Assembly: GCA_030654835.1 (NCBI GenBank) | Contig: JAURWS010000030.1 | Span: 248,001 to 312,000 of the forward strand | Reading direction: 5' to 3' | Source of the DNA: Gammaproteobacteria bacterium | Lineage (GTDB): Bacteria; Pseudomonadota; Gammaproteobacteria; Pseudomonadales; Pseudohongiellaceae | DNA length: 64,000 nucleotides | Shown here: in pieces, positions 45,148 to 54,934 of the stretch | Layout: each line of letters starts with the position of its first letter | Position numbering within the stretch: position 1 is the stretch's first letter | Position numbers and translations under genes: made by a program | The notes under the pieces: generated by a model | Told to the model about the DNA's origin: nothing | The model's input: only the letters and a program-made list of their open reading frames with translations | The model's database searches: none

Positions 45148-46248
45148 ATGAGGACGCAGCCACTATTGCTCGAACGTCCTGCACAGAGCAGGCGCATTGC
45201 AGTAATAGCCCCCAGTCTCGACATTCTGGGAGGTCAGGGCGTTCAGGCCGCCGCATTGATGGCGGCTCTGCAGAACGATGGTTTCAGTGTCAGTTTTTTG
45301 CCGGTGAATCCTCGTTTCCCGCGCGCACTGCGCTGGCTGCGCGCAGTGCCTTACTTACGTACCGTTTTCAATCAGATTCTTTATCACTGGCAACTCAGAA
45401 AGATCAAGGACGTGGATATTGTGCATCTGTTCTCTGCCTCTTATTGGTCATTTCTCCTGTCCCAGGCGCCCGCAATCGAAGCGGCGAAACGTCATGGCAA
45501 ACCGTTGATCCTCAACTATCACAGCGGTGAAGCCGAGGATCATCTGCGGCACTGGGGAGCGCGAGTACATCCTTGGTTGCGCAAGGTGCAGAAGATCGTC
45601 GTGCCGTCTCTGTATCTTCAGGATGTGTTTGCGCGTCACGGCTACGACGCGCAGATCATTCCCAACATGATTAGCCTCAGCCAGTTCCGGTACCGCGCAC
45701 GCTCGCCATTGCAGCCGAAGCTACTGTCAGTGAGAAATCTCGAACCGATCTACCGAATTGAAAACACGCTCGCTGCGTTCCCGCTGATCAGGGCGATATT
45801 GCCACAAGCCACTTTGACCATCGCAGGCTATGGCAGTCTGGAATCCACGCTGCGCAAACAAGTCAGTGAGCACGGCCTGCTCGGTGTCACGTTTGTGGGA
45901 CGCGTGGAACCTGAAAATATCGCGGCGCTTTACGACCAGTCAGACATCTTCATCAACTCGTCTGTGGTGGACAACCAGCCTGTCTCCATTCTCGAAGCCT
46001 TTGCAGCGGGATTGCCCGTGGTCAGCACACCCACCGGTGACATCGCGTTCATGATCCGTGAAAAACAGACCGGCCTTCTGGTCCCTCCCGACCGCCCCGA
46101 TGCACTCGCCGACGCCGTGCTTTGGTTGCTGGCCCATCAGGCCGAAGCGGTTGAGATTGCGGGTGCAGCCAGACAGGAAGTGGAAAAATATACGTGGGGC
46201 AACGTGCGGGCAGACTGGCGACAACTGTTTAGCGGGGAACCCTCATGA
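45148..46248 (+). CDS. Glycosyltransferase, GT4 family
   Basis: A 366-residue GT-B enzyme. The N-terminal domain has 'IAVIAPSLDILGGQGVQAAA'. The C-terminal donor site has 'PKLLSVRNLEPIYRIENTLA' and the EX7E-type 'SVVDNQPVSILEAFAAGLPV'. The ATG at 45148 follows a 182-bp gap, so a separate promoter is possible here. Its end overlaps the heparinase-family gene by four bases. Confidence 0.8.
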   Translation: MRTQPLLLERPAQSRRIAVIAPSLDILGGQGVQAAALMAALQNDGFSVSFLPVNPRFPRALRWLRAVPYLRTVFNQILYHWQLRKIKDVDIVHLFSASYWSFLLSQAPAIEAAKRHGKPLILNYHSGEAEDHLRHWGARVHPWLRKVQKIVVPSLYLQDVFARHGYDAQIIPNMISLSQFRYRARSPLQPKLLSVRNLEPIYRIENTLAAFPLIRAILPQATLTIAGYGSLESTLRKQVSEHGLLGVTFVGRVEPENIAALYDQSDIFINSSVVDNQPVSILEAFAAGLPVVSTPTGDIAFMIREKQTGLLVPPDRPDALADAVLWLLAHQAEAVEIAGAARQEVEKYTWGNVRADWRQLFSGEPS

Positions 46249-48524
46249 AGCTGCAGAAACTGTTGACGATGACACCGGCCGAGATGGCCTTCCGCGGGCG
46301 TCAAGCCGTGCTCAAGACCATGGAGCGCGTCAGTACCTCCCCTTTGGACAACATTCGGCAAGTGAGTGAGTTCTTTCATTGCCTCGATGAAAATCCTGAT
46401 GATGGCGATAGTCCGGCCTCTCTCTTCAAGCGTGGCTATCCGGAGTATGCCACGCAGAGTCTGCAGTCCGGGTTCCAGGCCGCAGCGCCGCAGCGGTTTT
46501 TCAGTGGAGCCAGCGATACCCTGACACCCGAGCTGATCAACAGCTATCTGCCACAGGACGCCGCTGCCATCATCCGCTCGGCCGATGCTGTGTGTGCAGG
46601 GTGCTTTGAGACACTTGGCTATGGCGCTCTGCGTTTCTTCGACAAACACCACAAGAACAGAATCAACTGGCATCTGGATGCCGTGTCCGGACAGGTGGCT
46701 CCTCTGCTGCACTGGAGCCGCATCAACCCCTTGAATTTTTCTCAGGTTGGTGACAGCAAGGTTGTTTGGGAATTGAACCGGCAGCAGTGGCTGATGACGC
46801 TGGGGCTGGCGTGGCAACTCTCGGGCAACGAACGGTATGCACAGGTATTCATGAAGCACGTGAGCACCTGGATGCAGGACAATCCCGCTGGTTTCGGCAT
46901 CAACTGGTGCAGCTCGCTCGAAGTGTCCTACCGGCTGATCTCGTGGTGCTGGGCTTTGGTGCTGTTCAGGCACTCCGCGTCTCTGTCGCCGCATGCGCAA
47001 TTGTGCATGATGTCCTGGCTGGAGGCCCATGCGACTCACATCGAACGCTATTTATCCGTGTACTACTCTCCGAATACGCACCTGACCGGCGAGGCACTGG
47101 GGTTGTTTTACGCGGGCGTGTTGTTTCCCGAGATCAATGGCGCCATGCGCTGGCGTGCACTGGGTCGGCGTATCCTGCTCGAACAGATGGAACGGCAGGT
47201 GCACGACGATGGCGTGTACTTCGAGCAGTCCAGTCGCTATCAGTACTACACCGTCGAGATCTATTTGCATTTCATGATCCTGTCACAGCGCCACGGCGAC
47301 CAACTGCCCGTCGGCTTCGCGACACGGTTGCAATCGATGCTGGACTTTCTGCTGAATCTGCGGCGCCCTGATGGCACCTTTCCGCAACTGGGCGATACGG
47401 ATGGTGGTTCTCTGCTGCCTCTAATGAGCAGAGTGCCAGGAGACTTCAGTGCGCTCTTTTCTGTGGCGGCGTCCTTGTTTCGTCGGGAAGATTATGCCTG
47501 GGCGGCAAGCGGCAGCACGCCTGAACTAATCTGCCTGCTCGGCCCTGCTGGCCATTACGGATATCTGTCACTCCAGCATAAAGCGCCACGCGTAATGGCG
47601 TCTCAGCTGTATCCCGACGGTGGCTATGTGGTCATGCGTAGCGACTGGCGCGAGCGCGGACACCAGCTGATTCTTGATATCGGCCCACTGGGGTGTCCGG
47701 ACAGCGCAGCGCATGGGCACGCCGATCTGTTGTCCATTCAATGCAGTGCTTTTGGTGACAACTATCTGGTCGACGCGGGCACCGGCAACTACACCGCCGA
47801 TCCTGCCTGGCGCAACTACTTTCGCAGCACGCAGGCGCACAACACCGTCACTGTCGATGGCATGTCACAGATGGAGCCCGATGGTCCATTTGGATGGCAG
47901 GGCCGACGTTCACGCGTGCAACTGCTCAGCTGCAGAAGCGATTCCCAGATGGCATTCGTGGATGCCAGTCACGATGCCTGGGCGAGGATGCCAGATCCGG
48001 TGCTGCACCGCCGCCGCATCGCTTTCGTCAGGCAACGTTACTGGGTGATGGTCGATGATCTGAGCGCACAACAAGCTCACAAGTTTGAATTGCATTTTCA
48101 GTTCGCGCCGATTGCAGTGACGCTGGAAGAAGGAGGCTGGTCTCGTGCTCTGGGGGACGGCGGCAGTTGCCTTCTCATGCACACCAGTGCTACCAGCCCT
48201 GTCCACTGCAAACTCCGCACCGGGGAACTCGATCCACCTGCTGGCTGGATATCGGATAACTATGGGCATCGCGCTCCGGCTCCCGCTTTGCACTGTTCCG
48301 CAGAATCTGCCGAGCCCGTGCGCTTTATCACCATTCTGCTGCCGGAGTCAGAAGCGGACGCCCCGGTTCCGCGCATTACGATCAACCGCTCCACCACGAC
48401 TGGCGATCATCAGTTGCAGATTCAGTTCCACAAAGCGCATCTCACAAAAAACCATGTGGAAGTGATCGACATATCCGACACCGACATCGTCATCACACAA
48501 GGAGAACTGCCGTGTGCGGAATAG
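46245..48524 (+). CDS. Heparinase II/III-family protein (possible polyuronate lyase)
   Basis: A 759-residue protein with an alpha/alpha toroid N-terminal half ('YLSVYYSPNTHLTGEALGLF', 'YYTVEIYLHFMILSQRHGDQ') and a heparinase II/III beta-sandwich half ('AHGHADLLSIQCSAFGDNYL', 'NYTADPAWRNYFRSTQAHNT'). Members include alginate lyases of PL17. There is no signal peptide, so it either acts in the cytoplasm or has a role in polymer turnover or synthesis as in other EPS loci. It is translationally coupled to the GT before and the amidotransferase after. Confidence 0.82.
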   Translation: MKLQKLLTMTPAEMAFRGRQAVLKTMERVSTSPLDNIRQVSEFFHCLDENPDDGDSPASLFKRGYPEYATQSLQSGFQAAAPQRFFSGASDTLTPELINSYLPQDAAAIIRSADAVCAGCFETLGYGALRFFDKHHKNRINWHLDAVSGQVAPLLHWSRINPLNFSQVGDSKVVWELNRQQWLMTLGLAWQLSGNERYAQVFMKHVSTWMQDNPAGFGINWCSSLEVSYRLISWCWALVLFRHSASLSPHAQLCMMSWLEAHATHIERYLSVYYSPNTHLTGEALGLFYAGVLFPEINGAMRWRALGRRILLEQMERQVHDDGVYFEQSSRYQYYTVEIYLHFMILSQRHGDQLPVGFATRLQSMLDFLLNLRRPDGTFPQLGDTDGGSLLPLMSRVPGDFSALFSVAASLFRREDYAWAASGSTPELICLLGPAGHYGYLSLQHKAPRVMASQLYPDGGYVVMRSDWRERGHQLILDIGPLGCPDSAAHGHADLLSIQCSAFGDNYLVDAGTGNYTADPAWRNYFRSTQAHNTVTVDGMSQMEPDGPFGWQGRRSRVQLLSCRSDSQMAFVDASHDAWARMPDPVLHRRRIAFVRQRYWVMVDDLSAQQAHKFELHFQFAPIAVTLEEGGWSRALGDGGSCLLMHTSATSPVHCKLRTGELDPPAGWISDNYGHRAPAPALHCSAESAEPVRFITILLPESEADAPVPRITINRSTTTGDHQLQIQFHKAHLTKNHVEVIDISDTDIVITQGELPCAE

Positions 48525-50503
48525 CAGGAATACTCAAGTTCGATGCAGAAGCGAACGTGAGTGAGGGCGTGCTGGTGCAGATGAGAGAGACGATTCGGCA
48601 TCGCGGGCCCGACGGAGCAGGCACCATGGTGCAAGGTCGCATCGGTCTTGCACATCGGCGGCTGGCCATCATCGATATCGACGGCGGGCCACAGCCCATG
48701 CCGAACAATGCGCGTGACTGTTGGATTACCTACAACGGCGAGCTGTACAACTACAAGACTTTGCGAGCAGAGCTGGAGGCCGTTGGTTGCGAATTCAACT
48801 CACAATCTGATACCGAGGTTCTGCTGCGCGCGTACGAAGTATACGGTGATCTCTGCGTCGAAAAATTTGAAGGCATGTTCGCGTTTGCAGTATGGGACGC
48901 CCGTCAGAAAAGTCTGTTCATGGCACGCGACCGGCTGGGAATCAAACCGCTTTACTACAGCGTATCGGAGTCAGAGCTGCGCTTTGCCTCAGAGGTCAAG
49001 GCTCTGCTGGTAGAGCCCACACAGTCGCATACCTTCAACGCTGCCGTGCTGCCAGACTTTCTTGCCAATCGCTATCTCGCAGGCAGTGAAACTTTTTTTA
49101 CTGGAGTTCACAAATTGCTGCCAGCACACACGTTGCGGTGGACAGCCAAAGAGGGATTCAGGCAGCGCCACTACTGGCAACCCCCGCTTACCAACGAAGA
49201 CCCGCAGGGTACCAGAGCGGATTACGTGGAACAGGTGCGTACGACGTTGAAAGAAGCCGTGCGAAGTCATCTGATCAGCGACGTCCCGATAGGACTCTTC
49301 CTCTCCGGTGGTCTCGATTCGACGGCACTGGCTGCCATCATGGCCCCAATGCTCGACGCACCGATCAAGACCTTTTCCGTGGGCTTCAGCGACGCATCAG
49401 CCAACGAATTGGGCTACGCCAGAGCTGCCGCGGAAGCCGTCGGTGCCGAGCACCGGGATATGGAGGTAACAGCAGAGCAGTTCTTTGCGGCACTCCCTCA
49501 TCTCATCTGGCATGAAGACGAACCTCTTGCCTTCACTTCCAGCGTCCCGCTGCATCTGTTGTCGAAGCTCGCCAGCGAACATGTGAAGGTGGTACTGACC
49601 GGTGAGGGCGCCGATGAACTGTTCATCGGCTACGACTATCGCTACCGCATGACAGCATTCAATCAACGCTGGGGGCAGCGCTTCAACCGTGTGAGCTCTG
49701 CGCGCAGCCGTGCCCTTGTGGCCGAATTTATTCCACGTCTTCCATATGGTATTCGTCGCTACGCGGAACGCAGCTTCATGTCACTCGGCACAGAGCCTCG
49801 CGAATTATTCTGTGAGAATTTCTCCGTGTTCCGCGCGCCGCATCGGGAAGCGTTGTTGAAGGAAAAATTCCAACATCCGGTCGATCCGCTTGTCGATATA
49901 TCCGTTGATCCTCATCGCCATACTCTGGAATTTTTCGCAGCGGCTGGTGACGACATTGTGCAGTGCATGAGTCACGCCGACCTGCAGACTTATCTGGTGG
50001 AATTGCTGATGAAACAGGATCAGATGAGCATGTCCGCGTCACTGGAAAGCCGCGTGCCCTTTCTCGACAACCGTCTGGTGGATCTGGTCGCTGCCATTCC
50101 CGCACGTTTCAAGATGCAGGGTTGGGAAACCAAATCACTGCTGCGTGAAGCGGTTCGCGACATTATTCCTCCCGCTATTCTGCAGCGCCGGAAAATGGGG
50201 TTCCCGGTTCCTTTCGGCGACTGGCTGAGAGGCCCATTCTGGAACCTGCTGGAAAGCGTCGTACTGGGACGCCGGGCTCGTGCCAGAAGGTTACTGGATG
50301 CACATGCAGTGCGCCAGCTGGCATACGAACATCGCCTCGGCAAAGCAGATCATGGTGAACGACTGTGGTTGTTGCTCAACCTGGAAATATGGCAGCGCAT
50401 CTTTGTCGACGGCGATCATCCCTCCGCTGTCTATTCGGATAATCCCCACGTTGAAGAACTGGTTCATCACTCACGCCGCTCCGGCGCCATTCTGACGAGT
50501 TGA
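48512..50503 (+). CDS. Asparagine synthase-type amidotransferase 2
   Basis: A 663-residue paralogue of the protein at 42995. The start is GTG with AAGGAG upstream, giving 'MCGIAGILKFDAEANVSEGV', so the nucleophile Cys2 is intact. 'RHRGPDGAGTMVQGRIGLAH' and the PP-loop 'FLSGGLDSTALAAI' are present, as is 'VPFLDNRLVDLVAAIPARFK'. The two copies are clearly diverged in sequence, so they may amidate different uronic acids or lie at different steps. The start overlaps the heparinase-family gene by 13 bases. Confidence 0.86.
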   Translation: MCGIAGILKFDAEANVSEGVLVQMRETIRHRGPDGAGTMVQGRIGLAHRRLAIIDIDGGPQPMPNNARDCWITYNGELYNYKTLRAELEAVGCEFNSQSDTEVLLRAYEVYGDLCVEKFEGMFAFAVWDARQKSLFMARDRLGIKPLYYSVSESELRFASEVKALLVEPTQSHTFNAAVLPDFLANRYLAGSETFFTGVHKLLPAHTLRWTAKEGFRQRHYWQPPLTNEDPQGTRADYVEQVRTTLKEAVRSHLISDVPIGLFLSGGLDSTALAAIMAPMLDAPIKTFSVGFSDASANELGYARAAAEAVGAEHRDMEVTAEQFFAALPHLIWHEDEPLAFTSSVPLHLLSKLASEHVKVVLTGEGADELFIGYDYRYRMTAFNQRWGQRFNRVSSARSRALVAEFIPRLPYGIRRYAERSFMSLGTEPRELFCENFSVFRAPHREALLKEKFQHPVDPLVDISVDPHRHTLEFFAAAGDDIVQCMSHADLQTYLVELLMKQDQMSMSASLESRVPFLDNRLVDLVAAIPARFKMQGWETKSLLREAVRDIIPPAILQRRKMGFPVPFGDWLRGPFWNLLESVVLGRRARARRLLDAHAVRQLAYEHRLGKADHGERLWLLLNLEIWQRIFVDGDHPSAVYSDNPHVEELVHHSRRSGAILTS

Positions 50504-50506
50504 CAC

Positions 50507-51853
50507 ATGAGTAACATGCGGCTGAACGGCAGCACAAAAGACATGAGCACCAGGGGCGCCAGTTCCGATGGCATGAATGCTGCGGACATGCACTCTGCCG
50601 GGGTGCTCCTCGGCCATACCCCCCTGCGCATTCTCTGGGTGAAGATGGGCGGCTTGTGGCCTGCCAACTCCGGCGGTCGACTGCGCAGCTATCACATGAT
50701 CAACGAGCTGTCCCGCGACAATGATGTCACCGTGCTCACCACCCACTCTTCCGACGAAAGCACGAGTGCACTCAGGGCGCATCTTCCTTACTGCAAAAGG
50801 ATTGATTCGCGGCCCTTCTCTCCACCCAAGAGCACCAGCAAGGCATTTCTCCTCTCTCTGGCGGCCTCCTGGCTGTCACGATTGCCTGTGGATGTTTACA
50901 AGTACCAGCTTCCCGAGTTGCGTCGTGAGGTCCAATTCCTTCTGGCTGGTGGCAACTTTGATGTCTGTATCGCGGATTTCATGACGGCAATTCCCAACGT
51001 TGCCATGACGGGTGCGACCCCGGTGGTGTTCTTCTCGCACAACGTCGAATACATGATCTGGCAGCGGCTGCGGGACAACGAACCCTCGTGGCTGAAGCGC
51101 GTGCTGCTGTCCATCGAATGGCGCAAGATGCGGCGCGCGGAGAAGCGCGCCTGCCGTGCCGCCGTAGCCACCATCGCGGTTTCTGCCGAGGATGCGCGCA
51201 AGCTGCGGGAGAACTGCGAGCACGCCCACGTAGACTCTGTGAACACCGGCGTGGATATCGATTACTTCACGGCCAACAGCACCGTTGCCAAAGATCCGTT
51301 TGCCATTGTCTTCAGTGGCTCAATGGATTGGCATCCCAATGAAGACGCGATGCTCTACTTCATGAAGGACGTGTTCCAGAAAGTGCGGGCGCAAGTTCCC
51401 GAGGCAACCTTGAGTATCGTCGGTCGTCATCCGTCACAGCGATTACGCACAGCGGCCATGCTGGCGGGAGCAGAAGTCACAGGAACGGTTACAGACATTC
51501 GGCCGTGGCTGGACAAGGCCGCTGTCTACATTGTGCCTCTGCGCATCGGCGGAGGGACGCGCTTGAAAATTTACGAGGCCCTGTCGATGGGCAAGGCAGT
51601 GGTCTCCACCACCATCGGCGCTGAAGGCTTGAGCCTGCTCGACGACGTTCATCTGCTGCGGGCCGATACCACTGAGACCTTTGTGAACAGCATTGTAATG
51701 CTGTTGAAGAATCCCGAAATGCGGACCTCACTCGGCGATGCTGGGCGGCAGTTGATGGAAGAAAACTACGGCTGGTCAAAAATCGCCGTGCAATTTGAAT
51801 CCTTGTGTCGTGCGGCCATAGCCGACAAATCCGGCAACGCGCCGCACTCCTGA
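50507..51853 (+). CDS. Glycosyltransferase, GT4 family (exosortase-locus type)
   Basis: A 448-residue GT-B enzyme with an N-terminal extension of about 40 residues before 'LRILWVKMGGLWPANSGGRL'. Its donor domain has 'FSGSMDWHPNEDAMLYFMKD' and 'PLRIGGGTRLKIYEALSMGK'. It resembles the TIGR03087-like transferases of PEP-CTERM/EPS systems. The 3' end is 47 bases before the sugar dehydrogenase gene. Confidence 0.78.
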   Translation: MSNMRLNGSTKDMSTRGASSDGMNAADMHSAGVLLGHTPLRILWVKMGGLWPANSGGRLRSYHMINELSRDNDVTVLTTHSSDESTSALRAHLPYCKRIDSRPFSPPKSTSKAFLLSLAASWLSRLPVDVYKYQLPELRREVQFLLAGGNFDVCIADFMTAIPNVAMTGATPVVFFSHNVEYMIWQRLRDNEPSWLKRVLLSIEWRKMRRAEKRACRAAVATIAVSAEDARKLRENCEHAHVDSVNTGVDIDYFTANSTVAKDPFAIVFSGSMDWHPNEDAMLYFMKDVFQKVRAQVPEATLSIVGRHPSQRLRTAAMLAGAEVTGTVTDIRPWLDKAAVYIVPLRIGGGTRLKIYEALSMGKAVVSTTIGAEGLSLLDDVHLLRADTTETFVNSIVMLLKNPEMRTSLGDAGRQLMEENYGWSKIAVQFESLCRAAIADKSGNAPHS

Positions 51854-51900
51854 AGACCAAACACGCTCCAATCATTTTTTTTGACAACCAAGGGAATTCC

Positions 51901-53220
51901 ATGAAAACGATCAGCATTTTCGGTCTCGGTTATGTCGGCTGCGTCAGCGCCGCCTGCTTCGCCAACGCGGGCTTCAAGGTCATTGGCGTCGATGTGAATG
52001 CAGACAAGGTCAACTTGTTGAACGAGGGCAAGTCCCCCATTGTTGAACCCGGTCTGGACGAGTTGCTTGCGGAAATGGTCGCCAACGGCCGCCTGCGCGC
52101 CACGCAATCGTGTGAGGACGCCATCAGGAATTCCGACTTGGCATTCATCTGTGTCGGAACGCCCGGCAATGAGTTCGGCCAGTTGCAGCTATCGGCGTTG
52201 CGTCGTGTGAGCCAGGAGATCGGCGCAGCGTTGAAGACCGACAGTCGCCGCTATACCGTCGTCGTGCGTAGCACAGTGCTGCCGGGCACCACGCTCAAGA
52301 CTGTTTGCGGGCCGTTGCATGCGGAAGCAGGTGCCTATGCCAGATCGCGTATAAAGGTCGCGGTTAATCCAGAGTTCATGCGCGAAGGCACGGCACTCAA
52401 GGATTTTGCCAACCCTCCTTACACACTGATCGGCTGTGAGGACGACGCCACTACTGAACTGTTGCGAACACTCTATGAAGGCGTCAAGGCCCCCTTTATT
52501 GTGACGCAGATTTCCACCGCGGAAACCGTCAAGTATGTTTCCAACACCTACCACGCGTTGAAGGTCTGTTTTGCCAATGAGATTGGCGATGCCTGCGACC
52601 GCCTCGGGGTGGACGCGCAGGAAGTCATGCGCATTTTCAGGATGGACACCAAACTCAACGTGTCGGAAGCCTATCTGCGGCCAGGTTTTGCATTCGGTGG
52701 TTCGTGTCTGCCGAAAGACGTCAAGGCTCTGCTCTACGCCGCGCATCATTTGAATGTCCAGATGCCACTGCTCAATGCCATCCTGCCTTCCAATAATGGA
52801 CAGATCGAACGCGCAATCAACACCATCATAGCCTCGGGCGCCAGACGTATCGGTGTCGTCGGTCTTTCCTTCAAGGCCGATACTGATGATCTGCGGGAAA
52901 GCCCCATGGTGAGAGTCGTCGAGTCACTGCTTGGCAAAGGGTTGATGGTGAGAATTCTGGATGCGAACGTCGCGATCGCCAAACTGACTGGCGCCAACCG
53001 CCGCTATATTGTCGAGGAGATTCCCCATATCTCGATGCTGATGTGCGACTCCGCTGCAGATCTGGTAGACCATGCAGAACTGCTGGTGATCGGCAGCGAC
53101 AGTGCAGAAGCGGTGCAGGTGCTGGAGCAGACGAAATCATTCCAGACGGTGATTGATCTGACGCGAGGCTGGCTTCGCATCAAAGTGGACGCCAATGTTC
53201 AAAAAAGGGCCGCGGCGTGA
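51901..53220 (+). CDS. GDP-mannose 6-dehydrogenase, AlgD-like
   Basis: A 439-residue nucleotide-sugar dehydrogenase close to Pseudomonas AlgD (436 residues). The NAD motif is 'ISIFGLGYVGCVSAACFANA'; 'GKSPIVEPGLDELLAEMV' and 'RSTVLPGTTLKTV' follow; the catalytic Cys is C269 in 'FAFGGSCLPKDVKAL'; 'GLSFKADTDDLRESPMVRVV' is near the C-terminus. It should make GDP-mannuronate, the alginate precursor, which would put mannuronic acid in this EPS. A UDP-glucose dehydrogenase role is less likely on motif grounds. The ATG at 51901 has AGGGA upstream. Confidence 0.8.
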   Translation: MKTISIFGLGYVGCVSAACFANAGFKVIGVDVNADKVNLLNEGKSPIVEPGLDELLAEMVANGRLRATQSCEDAIRNSDLAFICVGTPGNEFGQLQLSALRRVSQEIGAALKTDSRRYTVVVRSTVLPGTTLKTVCGPLHAEAGAYARSRIKVAVNPEFMREGTALKDFANPPYTLIGCEDDATTELLRTLYEGVKAPFIVTQISTAETVKYVSNTYHALKVCFANEIGDACDRLGVDAQEVMRIFRMDTKLNVSEAYLRPGFAFGGSCLPKDVKALLYAAHHLNVQMPLLNAILPSNNGQIERAINTIIASGARRIGVVGLSFKADTDDLRESPMVRVVESLLGKGLMVRILDANVAIAKLTGANRRYIVEEIPHISMLMCDSAADLVDHAELLVIGSDSAEAVQVLEQTKSFQTVIDLTRGWLRIKVDANVQKRAAA

Positions 53221-54878
53221 AGACTACTGTCAGTATCGGGCTGGGCATCCTCCTGCTGACGCAGTTGGCATTTGCGTTGCCGGAGCGCGCTGTCGAACTG
53301 CCGGGTATCTCGGGTATCTCGGGTGTTTCGGGCATCGCGGGCATCTCGGGAGTGTCGAGAGCCCCGAGAGCCCCGGATGCGTCCGGCCGCACGGTGCGCC
53401 TGGGGCCAGACGACGATCTCCAAGAGGCACTGAATCGAGCGGTCTCCGGCGACGTCATCGAGCTGCAGGCAGGGGCGGTCTTTTACGGACCCTTTGTGTT
53501 GCGACCACACCCAGGGTCCGGCTGGGTCACAATCATCAGCCGTTCCGACGCACAGCATCCGTTGCCGCCAGCCGGCACCCGAGTGACACCGGCGGATGTA
53601 TCTGCCATGGCGTCACTGGTGGCGACGACCGGTTCGGTTATCAGCACCGCTGCAGCTGCGTCCCGCTATCACTTCATTGGCGTCGAGGTTCGCCCCGGTC
53701 AGCGTGACAGTATTCTCGATCAGGTGTTAGGCGGACTGGGCACACTCACCACTCTTGTCGACCTCGGCGCTGGCAACAACAGTGCGGACAACATGCCGCA
53801 TCACATCGTTTTTGAACGCAGTTATCTGCACGGTGATCCTGTGCTGGGCACGCGTCGGGGGATCGCGATGAACGGGGCGCACCTGGCGGTGATCGATTCT
53901 CATCTTGCCGACTTCAAAAGTATGGAAGACTCGCAGGCCGTTGGTGGGTGGGAGGGCAGTGGCCCGTTCTTGCTGCACAACAACTATCTGGAAGCAGCGG
54001 GAGAGAACGTCATGTTCGGTGGCGCAGACCCGAGCATCAAGGAGCGCATTCCTGCGGACATTACGGTGACAGGCAATCACTTCGCAAAGCCGTTGTCCTG
54101 GCGCCGCGCTGACCCAACGCACGACGGCTCGAATTGGACCGTGAAAAATCTTCTGGAACTGAAGAGCGCCAGACGCGTGTTGATTGACGGCAATCTTTTT
54201 GAGCACCACTGGCCGCAGGCGCAAAACGGTTTTGCTATCCTCTTCACAGTGCGCAATCAGGATGGTGACGCTCCATGGTCGCAGGTGGAGGACGTGACCT
54301 TCTCCAACAACATCGTGCGCAGAGTGGCGGCAGGCATCAATATTTTGGGCTATGACGACAATCACAAGAGTCGACGCACCCAGCACGTGCACATCAGGAA
54401 CAATCTTTTTCACGACATCGGTGGGGACTGGGGCAGTGGAGTGTTGCTACAACTTCTCAACAGTCCCGCGCACATCCAGTTTACTCACAACACTTCACTG
54501 CAAAGTAATGCGCTTTTGCGCATGGACGGTGATCCGATTCCCGCTGTCGACTTCCGCTGGAATATTTTTATGGACAACAGCGTTGGCATCAGTGGCACGA
54601 ACACCGCCCCCGGTCAGCACAGCATCGATACTTACCTGGGTACGCCAGTGACGATTGCAGGGAATGTGCTGATTGGGTCCGGTGACCATGATTATCCGTC
54701 GGGCATTACCCGCGTCGACGCTATCAACAGCATGCCTTTTACCGATCCCGCGCGGGCAGACTTTCGCCTGCAGGCCGAGTCCGCGAGTGTGATAGCGGAT
54801 TTTGCCGAAGTGCCCGGCGTGGATTTCACTGCGCTGTGCTCTGCCCTGTCCACTACCGAGCGTCCTGTCTACTGCTAA
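53217..54878 (+). CDS. Secreted right-handed beta-helix protein
   Basis: A 553-residue exported protein. A signal peptide ends about residue 20 ('LTQLAFALPE'), then a six-fold G-[IV]-[SA] tripeptide run (about residues 30-47) serves as a linker. The rest has the repeated beta-helix pattern with ladders such as 'VIDSHLADFKSMEDSQAVGG', 'HNNYLEAAGENVMFGGADPS' and 'FSNNIVRRVAAGINILGYDD'. Such proteins include polysaccharide lyases, C5 epimerases of the AlgG type, and surface binding proteins. The start is GTG overlapping the previous stop (GTGA). In the context of the AlgD-like enzyme, a uronate epimerase or lyase is the leading guess. Confidence 0.72.
   Translation: MKTTVSIGLGILLLTQLAFALPERAVELPGISGISGVSGIAGISGVSRAPRAPDASGRTVRLGPDDDLQEALNRAVSGDVIELQAGAVFYGPFVLRPHPGSGWVTIISRSDAQHPLPPAGTRVTPADVSAMASLVATTGSVISTAAAASRYHFIGVEVRPGQRDSILDQVLGGLGTLTTLVDLGAGNNSADNMPHHIVFERSYLHGDPVLGTRRGIAMNGAHLAVIDSHLADFKSMEDSQAVGGWEGSGPFLLHNNYLEAAGENVMFGGADPSIKERIPADITVTGNHFAKPLSWRRADPTHDGSNWTVKNLLELKSARRVLIDGNLFEHHWPQAQNGFAILFTVRNQDGDAPWSQVEDVTFSNNIVRRVAAGINILGYDDNHKSRRTQHVHIRNNLFHDIGGDWGSGVLLQLLNSPAHIQFTHNTSLQSNALLRMDGDPIPAVDFRWNIFMDNSVGISGTNTAPGQHSIDTYLGTPVTIAGNVLIGSGDHDYPSGITRVDAINSMPFTDPARADFRLQAESASVIADFAEVPGVDFTALCSALSTTERPVYC
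53304..53357. repeat. Six 9-bp repeats coding G-[IV]-[SA]
   Basis: Six imperfect 9-bp units of the type GGTATCTCG lie just after the signal peptide of the beta-helix protein. They give a flexible tripeptide linker. Confidence 0.75.
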
Positions 54879-54896
54879 CACCTCTCTACTGCTAAC
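54869..54896. repeat. Direct repeat over the stop codon of the beta-helix gene
   Basis: CTACTGCTAAC occurs at 54869-54879, containing the TAA stop, and again at 54886-54896. The period is 17 bp. It is similar in kind to the repeat at 42926-42970. Confidence 0.7.
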
Positions 54897-54934
54897 TGAT
54901 CCCTTCACTGACAACCGCTCTCTGGAGTTCACGC

